Shown: in pieces, positions 31,320 to 42,045 of the stretch
Layout of the letters: every line of letters starts with the position of its first letter
How positions within the stretch are numbered: the first letter of the stretch is position 1
Assembly: GCA_031216915.1 (NCBI GenBank)
Contig: CM062297.1
Location: 529,440,971-529,504,970 of the forward strand
Length of the DNA: 64,000 nt
Source of the DNA: Pictodentalium vernedei
Taxonomy: Eukaryota > Mollusca > Scaphopoda > Dentaliida > Dentaliidae
Direction of reading: 5' to 3'
Made by a program: the position numbers and the translations under genes
The notes under the pieces: generated by a model
The model's input: the letters and a program-made list of their open reading frames with translations, nothing else
Databases searched by the model: none
What the model was told of the DNA's origin: nothing

Positions 31320-31787
31320 CCCCGCCCAGGATGCAGGGAAACAGAGAGAATATGGGAAATGAATAGAAAAAGAAAAAATGAAAGTCTGAAAAATCCCCGC
31401 CCAGCATGCAGGGTACTACAGCAACAAGTATAAGGTCGAAGCATAACAAACGTCATTACCTGTGTATATATATATATCCCCGCCCAGAATGCAGGGTGAG
31501 AGAGTCACAAGGTTCAGAAGATATAGTCAAAAACACAACTACAGCTACACACCTGAATGTCCTAAAGAATCCCCGCCCAGCATGCAGGGTTCTACTGAAA
31601 AACATGGAATAGCACATTACAGTTACCTGTGAATATATACATCCCCGCCCAAAATGCAGGGAGTTGAGTCAAATGCCTTACAGAGGTACACCAAACCCAC
31701 AGTAAGTGGAATATCCTTGAAGCACTCAGCTGGGTAGCCGCGAACCGAGATACACATATATATGCATCCCCGCCCAAAATACAGGGA
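31320..31787 (-). repeat. Interspersed GC-box minisatellite in the Ngaro 3' region
   Basis: Six copies of a ~20-nt unit, ccccgcccagcatgcagggt on the plus strand, at 31320, 31395, 31478, 31571, 31643 and 31768, separated by 50-105 bp of unrelated sequence. On the element's coding strand each reads CCCTGCATGCTGGGCGGGG, with the Sp1-type GC box GGGCGGGG. It lies between A2 and B2. Confidence 0.65.
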
Positions 31788-32147
31788 GCTGAGTTCCAAA
31801 GGCATCGTGTTGAACACCCATCTGCAAAAGCCGCAATCATTGTGCCACCTGAAGCTTCCGAGGCGAGGGGGTTAGACGTAGAAGTGACGATCAAAATGGC
31901 GACCCATGTATCCAGTGGTATGCATCAGAGGAATCTGTAGTCTGGCCCACGTTGTTCAGGAAACGGCAGGAATACAATCTTCAGGGCTCGCACAGTTGAG
32001 TATGTAGCCAACCTCCCTACCGAACTGGCAGGCATCATATTCTGGGAAGACTGGTGAAGCACAGGGGAAAAGGCAGTAAGCGTGACTGGCAGTGAGAAAC
32101 CAAAAGCAGAGGAGACCAGGTTCTGGTGGCGATGGGGCGGTGGAGGG

Positions 32148-32544
32148 AAAAAATGGCAACTTGTCCCTTCCACAGAAAGCTGGAGAATGCTGCCACAGTG
32201 TTGCGATATTCAGACGGGTCCAAGAATTGACCAATGGGCATTCCTGAAATTTCGCGGGACTCAATTAGCCGAAACAATGGGGGGTATAGTTTGTTCTAGT
32301 TTTGTGGAGGTGCCAACATTGGTAAGGGAAATGCCTGGAATTTGACAATTGCCAGGGATTTTGAAGTACATTATACGTCAATCAGATGCCAAAATTTAAA
32401 TATTCAAAAGGGGAATTTTCCGTGACTTGATTTCTGTCCCATCTGTAACTCGAACTGTTGAACTTTCTTATCTTGTTTACCTTTGATTGAACTTTGTGTA
32501 TCTCCCATAAAGACATTTATGCTCATGACATAAATGTAGATTTA
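32148..32544 (-). repeat. Ngaro A2 split direct repeat
   Basis: 397 bp identical to 38898-39294 apart from one base (actttgtgta / actttgcgta). Confidence 0.85.
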
Positions 32545-32844
32545 TGGTAGGATACGCAACACCATACATGTAAAATCCCCCAATGATGTCCTCTGGGGTT
32601 AAGCTTGTTTGACAAAATGCACAAAACACGTGGGTGATGTTTGATCAGGGCCACCGGGTGTGGTGGCCAAACTTTTATTTAGAATTTCTTCAAGCAGGTC
32701 AGCTTACGGGCCCAGGATGCCCACCAAGGCTTGACCCAGAACAATTACAATGTTGGAGCCCAAAATGCTCCGCCCCTTACTGATGTGAGCTTATATATAT
32801 ACATATGTCCAATTTTGTCAAAGGTGGAGCAAATACATGCCACA
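32541..32844 (-). repeat. Ngaro B1 split direct repeat
   Basis: 304-bp copy of 30913-31216, abutting A2 at gtagattta|tggtagg with a few shared bases. Confidence 0.85.
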
Positions 32845-32916
32845 AGCTGCCGTGAGCGAGTAGCACCCTCGCTCACTGCGGCTGCTCCACCCGCAAACCC
32901 CAGAGGAAAAAATCCC

Positions 32917-33804
32917 TTAAGCACAGGGAATATGACGCAGGTATAGCCGGAAAGCATTCGAAGACCAACGCCCAATCTGCCGAATCTGAGCGTCGGAATG
33001 CTGGTGACTAGCGAGGTATGATGCATCGCCTATACGAAAGCTGTGCGATGTGTAAAAGGAGGCATCCACACCACTAGCCAAAAGACAACTCTTGAGGATT
33101 CTGGTGAAAAAGGAGTGTGTGATGGACTGGCCCCTCTGGGTCACAAAGTAAGGGCTAGGAACTGGAGGACGGACATTCCGGAAGGCAGTGAGAGCTGCCA
33201 CTGGACAAATGGCCCGCGGCAGCTTGGGACCTATTCGTAGAGTAAAAGGAGGGCCTGAGTGATGGTGTTTAAAATGGGTCATCGTCAAGACAATCCCCTG
33301 GGTATCCCAGACCAGGGAGGAAGAATGGAGGATATGTGGCGGCGCCTGCAAAGTAATTTCTCCCACCCGAAGGAGAGCGAAAAAGGCAAGTGAAAACATA
33401 GCCCGAAAGAGGAGGACCTCATACCAGGAGATGCCTAAGCGAGGCAGTGCTGACAGGAGGGAGGTGAGAATTGGTAGTGTTATGGGCAGGCGGACATCTG
33501 GGGTATAGCGTAGACGCCGAATGCCGAGCAGTAGTTTTGTAGGCAAAGTGCTTTTGGAAGGGTCAGGATAGCCCCTGATTTCGTGCACATAGGCAATGGC
33601 AGAAAGATATGTACACATGGAACTGTGACTAAAATTTTCTGAAAACATCCAAGATATGAAGAGGGATATTTCATATGGGCGGAGTGGAAAAAGAGGGGCA
33701 CATAGAAAAGTTGAGCGAAAAAACCAATGAAAACACCGCAGTGCCTGATCATAGGTCCTGCGAGTAGAGGGCGCTGATGATGCCTGCAATAGGTGGGGGA
33801 TCAA
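32917..33804 (-). CDS. Ngaro tyrosine recombinase
   Basis: 295 codons, intact. Tyrosine recombinase that integrates the element by site-specific strand exchange. The catalytic set is visible: Arg146 in LLRVGEI, His254-x-x-Arg257 in TSHSFRIGD, Trp280 in QIGRW, Tyr288 in FRLYLR. The N-terminal ~110 residues (RRTYDQALRCFHWFF, CTYLSAIAYVHEI) are the helical core-binding domain. The frame overlaps the RT/RNase H stop by four bases (ttgatc), starting at a TTG, so it is probably made by frameshift or reinitiation from the upstream ORF rather than from its own AUG. It is the best-preserved gene in the window. Confidence 0.85.
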   Translation of the reverse strand: MIPHLLQASSAPSTRRTYDQALRCFHWFFRSTFLCAPLFPLRPYEISLFISWMFSENFSHSSMCTYLSAIAYVHEIRGYPDPSKSTLPTKLLLGIRRLRYTPDVRLPITLPILTSLLSALPRLGISWYEVLLFRAMFSLAFFALLRVGEITLQAPPHILHSSSLVWDTQGIVLTMTHFKHHHSGPPFTLRIGPKLPRAICPVAALTAFRNVRPPVPSPYFVTQRGQSITHSFFTRILKSCLLASGVDASFYTSHSFRIGDASYLASHQHSDAQIRQIGRWSSNAFRLYLRHIPCA

Positions 33805-35375
33805 GTGATTAAGGCGGCTGGCTGCAAGTGTTGGGGGATAGGTGTAGGCTGGCTGTTGGCAGATGGGTACCGCTCTCGGAATAGATGGACCTGTAAACGA
33901 GAGAGAGCATCTGCATGAATATTATCTTTCCCAGGTACATGCTGAGCTTTGAAAACAATATTATGTCTAAGACAGTGGATAACAAGGGTGCGAACTAAGG
34001 CCATAATTTGTTTATTCTTTGCCGTCTGGCCATTAATGATAGGCACCAGTGCTTCGTTATCTGTGTGAAAGAGGACACAGTGGTTGGACATGTGTGGACC
34101 CCACAAACTGACGGCCAACACAATAGGATAAAGTTCAAGGACAGAAATAGGGAGTAGTTTGAAAAGCTCAGGCCACTGGCCGTACGTCCAATGAGAACCA
34201 AATATAGCCCCGAACCCCAATGTTGAGGATGCATCAGTAAACAGGGAGATGGTGGAACTGGAGCACCATTGGTCATGCAGAAAGAACGATGTTCCATTAA
34301 ACTGGGCCAGGAAAACAAGCCATGCAGATAGGTCTCTGCGGGCACCCGCATTGAGGCGGATGTGGTGGTTGGGTTTGTTGATGCCTTTGGTAAGGTCGAC
34401 CAGGCGGCGCAGGAAGACTCGTCCTGGCCGAATGACAGTGCAGGCAAAGTTAAGAAACCTGATAATGCTCTGCAGGTCCCGGAGAGTGACTTTCTTGCGA
34501 TGCTGCATGTTGGCAATGAGGGCACGTGCTTGGACCAGTTTGTCCATGGGTAGCCGGGCCTGCATGTAGGTAGAATCGAGGGTAATACCCAGAAAGATAA
34601 TGCAACTAGTGGGGAGGACCGTTTTGTCCTCTGCAAGAGGGATGCCAATATCTGCACAAATGTCTTTAAATGTTTGAAGACTGGACTGGCATAGCTCTTC
34701 GTAGCGGTGAATGAATAAAAAATCATCCAGGAAATGCACCAGCGATGCAGATGTATGGTGAGCCACAATGTGATGCAAAGCTGAGCTAAAACGTTCAAAC
34801 AAGCTGACAAGAGGAAGAGCTTCCCATGGGGAGGCAACGATCATAGTAGAAAGCATCGTCCCAATGGAAGCCCAGTAAAAAGTGGTCGTCAGGGTGAATG
34901 GGGAGCAGACGGAAAGCATCCTTTATGTCCAGTTTCGCCAAGAAGCTGCCCCGACCCCAGTGCTTAAGATGGGCAATGGCATCCTGGATGGACGAATATG
35001 AGACCTCCGAGCATGCCGTGGGGATGCCGTCATTGACTGAAGACCCGTGCGGGTGCGAAAGATGGTGGATTAAATGGAAGGAGCCGGGAACTTTCTTGGG
35101 CACTAGACCCAGCGGAGAGGAGTGGAAGTGACGAAAGGGTGGAATGGAGAAGGGGCCCATAATGCGCCCAACATCGATTTCATGCCGAAGCTTAGTCAGG
35201 ACTGTGTTTGGCTGATCAAGAGCCGACTTTAAATTGTGGGGAAAGGCTGGTCGGGCAGGGTACCTGAGAAACCCAGCCGGAAACCATGCCGGAAACCTTC
35301 CAGTAGAAAATCTGCATCGGGATGGCAAATGGTGCCAAGATGATGTGCCAAGCGATCAAGCTTTATGGGGGTTGG
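33801..35375 (-). pseudogene. Ngaro reverse transcriptase / RNase H (two frameshifts)
   Basis: Copies the element RNA into DNA. Three frames join. 35375-35229 has LDRLAHHLG...LLEGFRHGFRLGF, which is the pol N-terminus and overlaps the gag end by ~20 nt. 35255-34795 has NLKSAL, GLVPKKVPGSFHLIHHLSHP and LAKLDIKDAFRLLPI (motif A). 34840-33801 has LFERFSSALHH, the catalytic VHFLDDFLF, and RNase H with Asp229 (FTDASS), Glu262 (VLELYP), Asp287 (HTDNEA) and Asp337 (HADALS), all present. The first shift sits at a C4 run near 35240 and the second near 34800 (tgtcagcttgtttgaacg). Otherwise the protein is complete, so this is either a recently killed copy or one with sequencing indels. Confidence 0.8.
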
Positions 35376-36843
35376 CAGGGGCAGATTGTTTCCTGCCGCC
35401 CTGTGGCACGGTGAGGGGAGGGGTTGGTTGAGAAACCTGGGAACCGGAGGAGGAGGAACGGCGAGACCAGCAGTAGACTGCAGGGTGCTGGCGCTTGCAG
35501 AGGAAACAACGGTGTGGGAATGGACAGGAGGCACGACAGGTTTGGCCTTTGTGAAATTTGAAACACTCTCCGGACGGGATGCGAAAATTGTTGACCCGCC
35601 CATATCCCTGGGAATTCCGAAAATTGCCTGCCCGGGAGTTTTGAAAGCGGGCAGGAGTCTGGCGTGGGGCAACCTGATCCATCAGCTCCCAGTGGATCAT
35701 GTTCCAAGGTAACTTTAACGATTCCCGCAGGGCGTGAAACTGTTCGTCATAGAGGAACCAGTCTCAGCCCTTCAGGGCCAGAGCCCTGATGTTTACCAAA
35801 TAGCGCATGAGATGGGGAGACTGAGTAGCATGTCGCTGCGAGTAGATGGCGACAAAGGTATAGAACGCTGTGGTCCACTGGTCCAAGCTGAGGTGATGAC
35901 GGCTTAGAGCGTGGGCCACACACAAAGACGGGGTGCCCGAATCAAGGTTCCCTAAGGTGAGGACTGAGGCTGGTTGGTGGTGGTCCTTTCCTAACAATAC
36001 GTCCATATGTATAAAATGGTCATACCAAATTTTCTCCTTAACGGCCAATGGAATAAAGGCGTCCAATGGGGTAGCAAGAGAATGAAACACTGGGAGAGAT
36101 GCATCAAGGACAGGAGAGAGAGAAGGTGACAGAGAAGAAGAAAGTTCACAGGTAGGAGGACATGAGGTGAAAGCCGGAGGAGAGGTGACCATAGAAATAC
36201 TCTGACCTGGTTGTGTGAGCGGTGCAGAAGGAATGGCAGTGTCTGGCAAAACTTCCCCCAATGGGGCATCCTGTACAGGTGGTTGTTCAATGCGAATGGC
36301 CGACGAAGCCTGGTCCCGGCGTAACTGATTCACTGTTTCCGCCAACTGGTTAACTGACTGCTGTATGGAGACTAATGCATCGGAAGACATCTGGTCGGTG
36401 GAGTGCAGAGGTTGCTGGTTGGAGGACTGTGGCTGCAGACCCTCACCTAGGCTGGATGTTTGAGGCTGCATATTCATAGGTGTCTCCAAAACTGGAGGAG
36501 ACACAGCAAGTGGTTGACGTGAAGTTTCTCTGGCTCGCCCCTGGGCACGAGAACTGGCACGGCGGGTAGTGGTCCGAATTTGAGCTGTAGTGGGTGCAAG
36601 GGCAGAAATGTCTTGTCTGGGCCCGGGAGCGGAATGCAATGAAGGAATGACGTCTGGTGAAGGCTGTGTACTGACAGCAGAGAGATGTGGATTGAGAACT
36701 GAGGCCGAGGTGACAGAGTCCGACTGAGACGGCCGTATCGCTATGGTGGAAGGGCCAGAGTGATCCCCAGTCTGGGCAGAAAGAACAATTGCACGTCGCA
36801 GACTTTGGCGTGTAGCAGCAGCCCTACGTCTTCTGGGAGGCAT
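35356..36843 (-). pseudogene. Ngaro gag with zinc knuckle, one in-frame stop
   Basis: Starts MPPRRRRAAATRQSLRRAIV (basic N-terminus; ATG at 36843). A long low-complexity Ser/Pro/Gln region follows, then a conserved part (PLAVKEKIWYDHFIHMDVLL, MRYLVNIRALALKG). A single TGA at 35764-35766 interrupts the frame, which then continues in phase (DWFLYDEQFHALRESL) to a cysteine-rich knuckle (GECFKFHKGQTC, CPFPHRCFLCKRQHPAVYC) and ends at 35356. Gag binds and packages the element RNA. The pol frame is offset by one base, suggesting translational frameshifting near 35375. The TGA is most simply a nonsense mutation. Readthrough cannot be excluded. Confidence 0.75.
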
Positions 36844-37059
36844 CTGAAAAGAAAGGAAACAGAGTGAACCAAAGAAAATACAAATACCCTCAACAGCATA
36901 CCCAACAGCGCGATAGTAGAAACCAAAGGAGGGTTGTCCATTCTGGTATCCGCGGGGGTGGTTTGTGGAGTGGTGGTGGAGTTCCGTGATATGTGCATAT
37001 GCATGTCATGCCCGAGGTAAGATAGATAAAACGCAAGGAAGTATGGAAGCAGAAAACCA

Positions 37060-37096
<37 letters not shown>

Positions 37097-38219
37097 TAAT
37101 ATGCCCCCACCAGCATGCCCGACCCAGGATGGGAAGGTGTGAGTGTGGGGCGCGCAGCACCACGTGCTGGGATGGGGCTAACATAAAAGACACCCACCCA
37201 AAGCTTCCCCAGCATGTACATAGTGAGTGGAAATGGGCATAGCCCAGAGGAAGGGAGCAGAAAGGAAACGGAGTGCACAAAAAAGGGGGGGGCAGATACA
37301 AGAGGACCGAGCCCAACTCGCCGGCCTTCCCCAAGGACCAGACCAACATACCGGCCTGATCAAACAAACGGTCACCCTGAAAAAACAAAGTCCAGGTAAC
37401 TGCTGCCAACAGGGCAAGGTAGACAAAAGGCGCCCACAAGGCACTGGAAGGGCAACTGTGGGGCATCGCTGAGAGAAAAAAAAAAAAAAAACAAAAACAA
37501 AATTAATTTTGAGGACGTGGGGGATCAGGGTGAGATAAGCAGGGAAATCAGAACGGCCAGGACTGCAGGCAAGCCAGAACGGCCCTGACTGCAAGTGGTA
37601 TCGGGCAAAGCCCCGGAGTGATGAGGTGCAGAGACCGGTACGCCATGGAGGGCGACACAAGCTAACAATCAGGGCAAGGAAAAAGCAAGCGAAACCATTG
37701 GGTGACCCTAGCCTTTGTGCATCCAGTGGAATATAAACAGAGCCAATGCTCCCGGGAGGGGGGGGGGGGGGTGGGGGCAAAGCAGTAAACAGTGATAGGA
37801 AACCCTGGTCATGGCACGGACCAGGAAACAGCATGTGATATCGGGCTGAGTGCCCACTGGCAGGCTACTAATAAGCAACGCAAAGTGTAGACCTGGGGCA
37901 AGTGCGCCCCCCCAGGGCGCGATTTAACTGGATTAGCATAGCCCTTTGCCCTCCAATTTCTGAATTTTGCTATTCAAGATTTATGAGTTTCAAGTGCTTT
38001 TGGATTAACTGCTAATCAATTTACCAGGGTGAATAGTAAATTGCTATTCAAAATTTTCAGAGTTAATCAAGCCCAGCCCCACCCCCCCCCCCCCCCCCAA
38101 CGCGTTCTGTAGTTTTTTGTTGATTTTTTGTTTGTTTGTTTTTTTTTGTTTGTTTGCGTGTGTGTCGGGGGAGGGGGGGGGGGGTGTTGAAGGTAGTGAT
38201 TAAACAGAGACCCAAGACA
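36844..38219 (-). other. Ngaro internal leader with long homopolymer runs
   Basis: No credible ORF between the hydrolase and gag. Contains an uninterrupted run of 35 G at 37060-37094, shorter G/C runs near 37758, 38080-38098 and 38167-38184, and an A15 run near 37478. The long proline-coding minus-strand frames are by-products of these runs. Confidence 0.6.
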
Positions 38220-38799
38220 TTACGAGGTCAGACGGCGACGGGCACTGAGCATAGCACCCCTCAGGCTAAAATAGAAACGCCTATTACCCACACGAGAGAG
38301 ATGTACCCCATCTCCGGCGAACAAGCCCTGGGGCGATGGGTTGAAACGGCGGTGCTTCCAAAACATTAAGTAGGGCGGTCGGATACACAGGTTTTCCAGT
38401 CGGACGTTGAATTCCCACAAGTTGGAATTATACACGTCGTCGTTCAGCCAGAATTCCGAATACAAAACGACGAGCTTGACACCGTACGATGAGTGGAGGA
38501 GAGTTGCGAATTCGAACAGCCGGGAAGCCACCCCAGCCGGGTCAGCCGAAACAGAGGCAAGATCATTTCCACCGAGCTGAAGAATGACCGCATCGGGGTG
38601 GAAAAGGCCTAAGACTCCCAGCCCCTCATCGTACGCCCTGTCGATGGTTAACCCCCCCAAGACCTAAATAGCGGACGTCGCAATCAGGACAACCCAGATC
38701 CGTCCGACAAGTCACGTGGTGGCGGTCCATAAATTCACGAAAACGCCTTACAAAACTATGACCTAAAAGTAAAATTTTGTGGGGGGTACGAGGAGACAT
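38220..38799 (-). pseudogene. Ngaro SGNH/GDSL-type hydrolase (one frameshift)
   Basis: Starts at ATG 38799 (MSPRTPHKILLLGHSFVRRF): GHS is the block I nucleophile region. A 7-base C run (38652-38658, plus strand) shifts the frame. The rest reads AVILQLGGNDL (block III GxND), VVLYSEFWL and GLFAGDGVHLSRVG (block V DxxH). All four SGNH landmarks are therefore present across the two frames. Length ~193 residues, one domain, no signal peptide seen. SGNH hydrolases have been reported as accessory ORFs in some Ngaro-type elements and in some LINE ORF1s. The substrate is unknown. Here it is the first ORF after A1. Confidence 0.75.
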
Positions 38800-38897
38800 T
38801 GTAATGGAACCAGAAATTGAACGATACAGAGCTTACCGTGGTGGAGCAGATCCAAAACGAATCTATGCGAGAAATTCACAAAAGAAGCACAATGCCA

Positions 38898-39294
38898 AAA
38901 AAATGGCAACTTGTCCCTTCCACAGAAAGCTGGAGAATGCTGCCACAGTGTTGCGATATTCAGACGGGTCCAAGAATTGACCAATGGGCATTCCTGAAAT
39001 TTCGCGGGACTCAATTAGCCGAAACAATGGGGGGTATAGTTTGTTCTAGTTTTGTGGAGGTGCCAACATTGGTAAGGGAAATGCCTGGAATTTGACAATT
39101 GCCAGGGATTTTGAAGTACATTATACGTCAATCAGATGCCAAAATTTAAATATTCAAAAGGGGAATTTTCCGTGACTTGATTTCTGTCCCATCTGTAACT
39201 CGAACTGTTGAACTTTCTTATCTTGTTTACCTTTGATTGAACTTTGCGTATCTCCCATAAAGACATTTATGCTCATGACATAAATGTAGATTTA
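38898..39294 (-). repeat. Ngaro A1 split direct repeat
   Basis: 397-bp copy of A2 (32148-32544). It is the outermost 5' part of the element and its start of transcription would be expected here. Confidence 0.85.
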
Positions 39295-39474
39295 TTCAAT
39301 TAACAGGCGTTTACTCTATAACCTATATTCAATTAACATGACAAATTTGTACCGGAGGTATGGTAAGTGGTTTTGTGTTGGGGAAATTATTTAATCAACA
39401 GGGTTATTCAGTTAAGAGATATCCATTTAAGTGGGCTCCACTGTACAACTTTTGATGAGATTTTAGCTATAAAA

Positions 39475-39610
39475 AAATGCATGGTGTTTTGTTCGCATGG
39501 TGTTTTGTCTGGGCTATAGCACAGTGGTGGTTTGTCTATATGTTTTTTGTTCAGGATATGATAATGGTGTTTTGTCCTGATAGTGTTTTGTCCGCATGGA
39601 TTTTTGTCGC
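39475..39610 (+). repeat. GTTTTGTCC minisatellite (plus orientation)
   Basis: Irregular units atggtgttttgtccgc type, about seven copies. Inverse orientation of 29829-29930. Confidence 0.5.
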
Positions 39611-40367
39611 ACACCATGGGAACCAGACACCTTTTTTTAAGCCTAAACAGTTAGGTTTTCACTTCCAGAGTCAAGGTCATAGTCAGGCTCATAGTGAGGA
39701 AGTTAGGGGTCAAGTTATTGTACTTGTTTGTGCAGTTAATAACTTGCTAAACACTGAGCATGTTTATTTCTAAGAAATTTGGAGCTCTTCGCAGCAGAAA
39801 TTTCACAAAAGTAGGTTTTATAGCTTATAATTCTGTACTAAACACAACTGCACTCTTGTGCTGACTACAAATAGATGAGTTCTAGAACATTTACAGCCTC
39901 TGTTCAAAAGAGGTGGTAGCCCACATTTGGTGATACTGCATTATTGATTTACTTGATATGCAAAGTACTAAACATGACTTTCTGTTCACACAAATCATTT
40001 TCTTTTAACTGATTGGAAAAGCCCGATGGAAATTCCCAATTCATTCCCGTAAATGATTTGTGTGACCTAAACTCAAGGTTGTTTTTTCTATGGGAATACA
40101 TTGAAAAAAATGACCGTCTTAAATACCCTTTTCATGACAGTAATTGAGGAGTGTGTGTAGGAGCCTTCCTCTAAAGCACCTTGGGCTTGTGACAAGTTGC
40201 TTATCCGGCAAGCATCTAGGTAAGTGGTAGTTAATGGAATAAAGACTGCAAATTCAATACATTGAATTTCTAAGGTGAGTAACATTCACTTTGATTACTG
40301 TCTAGTTTAATGGGATATTTTTGGTCTGAATAACATTTACTTTTTTTCCACCTATTACTTCAGAGTG
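39611..40367. other. Intron 2, no recognised feature
   Basis: Contains only a short partial inverted pair, acaaatcattttctt near 39990 and atgatttgtgtgacc near 40053. Otherwise unannotated. Confidence 0.35.
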
Positions 40368-40617
40368 TGAAGACACATTGATTGATCGCTCTCATTGGCT
40401 ACCTTGAACAATCCAGTACAATTTAAGAAAACTATATCAGCTCTGGACGTCTCTTGTCCTCTCACCTGGACTTTCCTGGTGAAAGGCAAGAGCATTCACC
40501 TGACCTTGGAATATCAAATGTAAGACACCACCGCCATCACCCATCGGGGAGAGGTATTACCTTTAGTGAGAGGACATCCTCTCACACTAGTTCTCACCCG
40601 AAGGAGTCTGCACTAAA

Positions 40618-41085
40618 ATGAAGAATGATAATCCATCCACCAAGTGTACGGATGCCTGGAGGCCTTTTCTGGAGAAGAAGGATGACAAAGGTGAGGAAAG
40701 GAAAGAGGCAGAAACAGCTACCATTTTCCCTCCCACAGTTCAGCCCACTCAGCTACCGGCTTCCCCACTGGAGTCAGTGAATGTGGAATGTACTGTGGAG
40801 ACTGAGGCAGAAATGGAAGTTGCTATCTCTGCACTTCCCTATCCTCACTCACCTCTCCCTTCAGACCATGGATGGCCATCACCATGCTCCCTGGAAATGA
40901 GGATGTTACGACAGATGGAGGCTCAAAGAGCAGAAGCAACAGAAAATGCTAGACTCTTATTCGAAGAATACAAAAAAGATAGCGAAAGAAGCAGAGAAAT
41001 CCTCACTAAATGCCACCCAAAGGAAGACACAAAGGCTGCTCACCACCAACTACCACAAAGGCCAAACAGAGGAAAACAAAGATAA
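40618..41085 (+). CDS. Hypothetical 155-residue ORF, possible retrotransposed sequence
   Basis: ATG-started ORF with biased composition: an acidic/basic N-terminus, a Pro-rich middle (PTVQPTQLPASPLE), then a charged helical stretch (LEMRMLRQMEAQRAEATENA, YKKDSERSREIL) that could form a coiled coil, and a basic end. I do not recognise it. About 700 bp downstream on the same strand is an A-rich tail (41783-41812) resembling the tail of the SINE-like insert at 63353-63547, so 40370-41812 may be a retrotransposed unit. A real host exon or a chance ORF are alternatives. Confidence 0.3.
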   Translation: MKNDNPSTKCTDAWRPFLEKKDDKGEERKEAETATIFPPTVQPTQLPASPLESVNVECTVETEAEMEVAISALPYPHSPLPSDHGWPSPCSLEMRMLRQMEAQRAEATENARLLFEEYKKDSERSREILTKCHPKEDTKAAHHQLPQRPNRGKQR

Positions 41086-42045
41086 AAACATGCCTACGTT
41101 AGGATACTGCCACCTTTTCTGCCTCTGCTGCACCCTGGCATGAGCAGTACAATAAACTTTTAGAGATGGCCAAAAGGAGTCCATCCCACACTGTCCCTGC
41201 TTGCCTTTGACATGTGAAACCATTTCGTCCATGGCCTGAATAATAAGTATTGCATACACTGGAAGTTGATTCAGAGAAGGATAATGGAAGTGAAAAGCTC
41301 AGATAAACCATCTCCCCCAACCCATTGGGCTTGGGGGAATGAAACAGCTCAGCTTTTGGCCTATAATGGACTCAAACATGTACCATAATATTCAAACGAC
41401 ACGTCCCAGAACAATTGAACTTCAGAATTGTTTGACTTATGCTAGCATGGTGTGGACAGGAGTAGTCGGCGAGTGAGTGGTATGGATCTTACCTGAAGAA
41501 GTATTCAGGCTTGAATTGGAAGTGCTTGATTGGCTGCTCACCTTTTACAAAGAGGCCTGGTTTTCAACTGATCCCTCCCATAGAAACCTTGGGAAGTGGA
41601 ACAGTACTTGTTTACTGTGGGAAACAATTTCTGATTTACTGGTAAAATAGGACCCGGGAAATAACTCTTGTAGTGGAAGTCTTCTAAAGTGGGTAGTATA
41701 AGTATAAATGATTTGCTAAACTGATTTTAGACCTATGTTGCAGTCCTGATGTAACCATTGAAGTGACTTTAAACACTCATTAATAAAATTAATAAATAAA
41801 AAAAATTGAACAGATTATTTTAAAATACTTCACATGTAGAGGATGTCAAAAATCAACAAAAACATTTAATTAAAATTTTGTTTCATTTTATGAAATATAT
41901 TCTTTTTATAAAGTGAATCATGTATACATAAACAAGTATGTGACCTTAAACCCCAATAAATAAATGAATAGTATATGTAAACTTTACATATGAATATGAT
42001 ATAGAAACTTTTAAGTTGATGAAATTCATCATACATTTTTTGCAG

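Larger units (their letters stand above)
30913..39294 (-). mobile_element. Ngaro-type tyrosine-recombinase retrotransposon, nearly intact
   Basis: 8.4 kb on the minus strand in the order A1 (38898-39294), SGNH hydrolase, gag, RT/RNase H, tyrosine recombinase, B1 (32541-32844), A2 (32148-32544), a GC-box minisatellite, B2 (30913-31216). Split direct repeats plus a tyrosine recombinase and no integrase or Dam-like domain define Ngaro/PAT-type elements. A1 and A2 differ at one base of 397 and B1 and B2 at about two of 304, so insertion is recent. No target-site duplication. Coding lesions: one in-frame TGA in gag and three single-base frameshifts. Confidence 0.85.
30637..39446. mobile_element. 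Pogo-like MITE split by the Ngaro element
   Basis: The left end TACAGAGGAACCCTGTTAAC and the right end (inverse complement TACAGTGGAGCCCACTTAAA) are imperfect inverted repeats starting at TA, of the pogo/Tigger type. Inside are several ATTCAATTAACAGG repeats on both sides of the Ngaro insertion and a hairpin at 30745-30815 (ATCTTGTTTGACAGAGCTC / GAGCTCTGTCAAACAAGAT). The MITE itself is about 430 bp (30637-30912 plus 39295-39446). Confidence 0.5.

Noticed and set aside
35764..35766. Gag TGA as programmed readthrough
   Set aside because: The next base is G and no downstream structure was seen. A nonsense mutation or sequencing error is simpler.
36741..37834. Long minus-strand frames rich in proline
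   Set aside because: They exist because of the 35-G run and other homopolymers. No domain is present and the region is the Ngaro leader.
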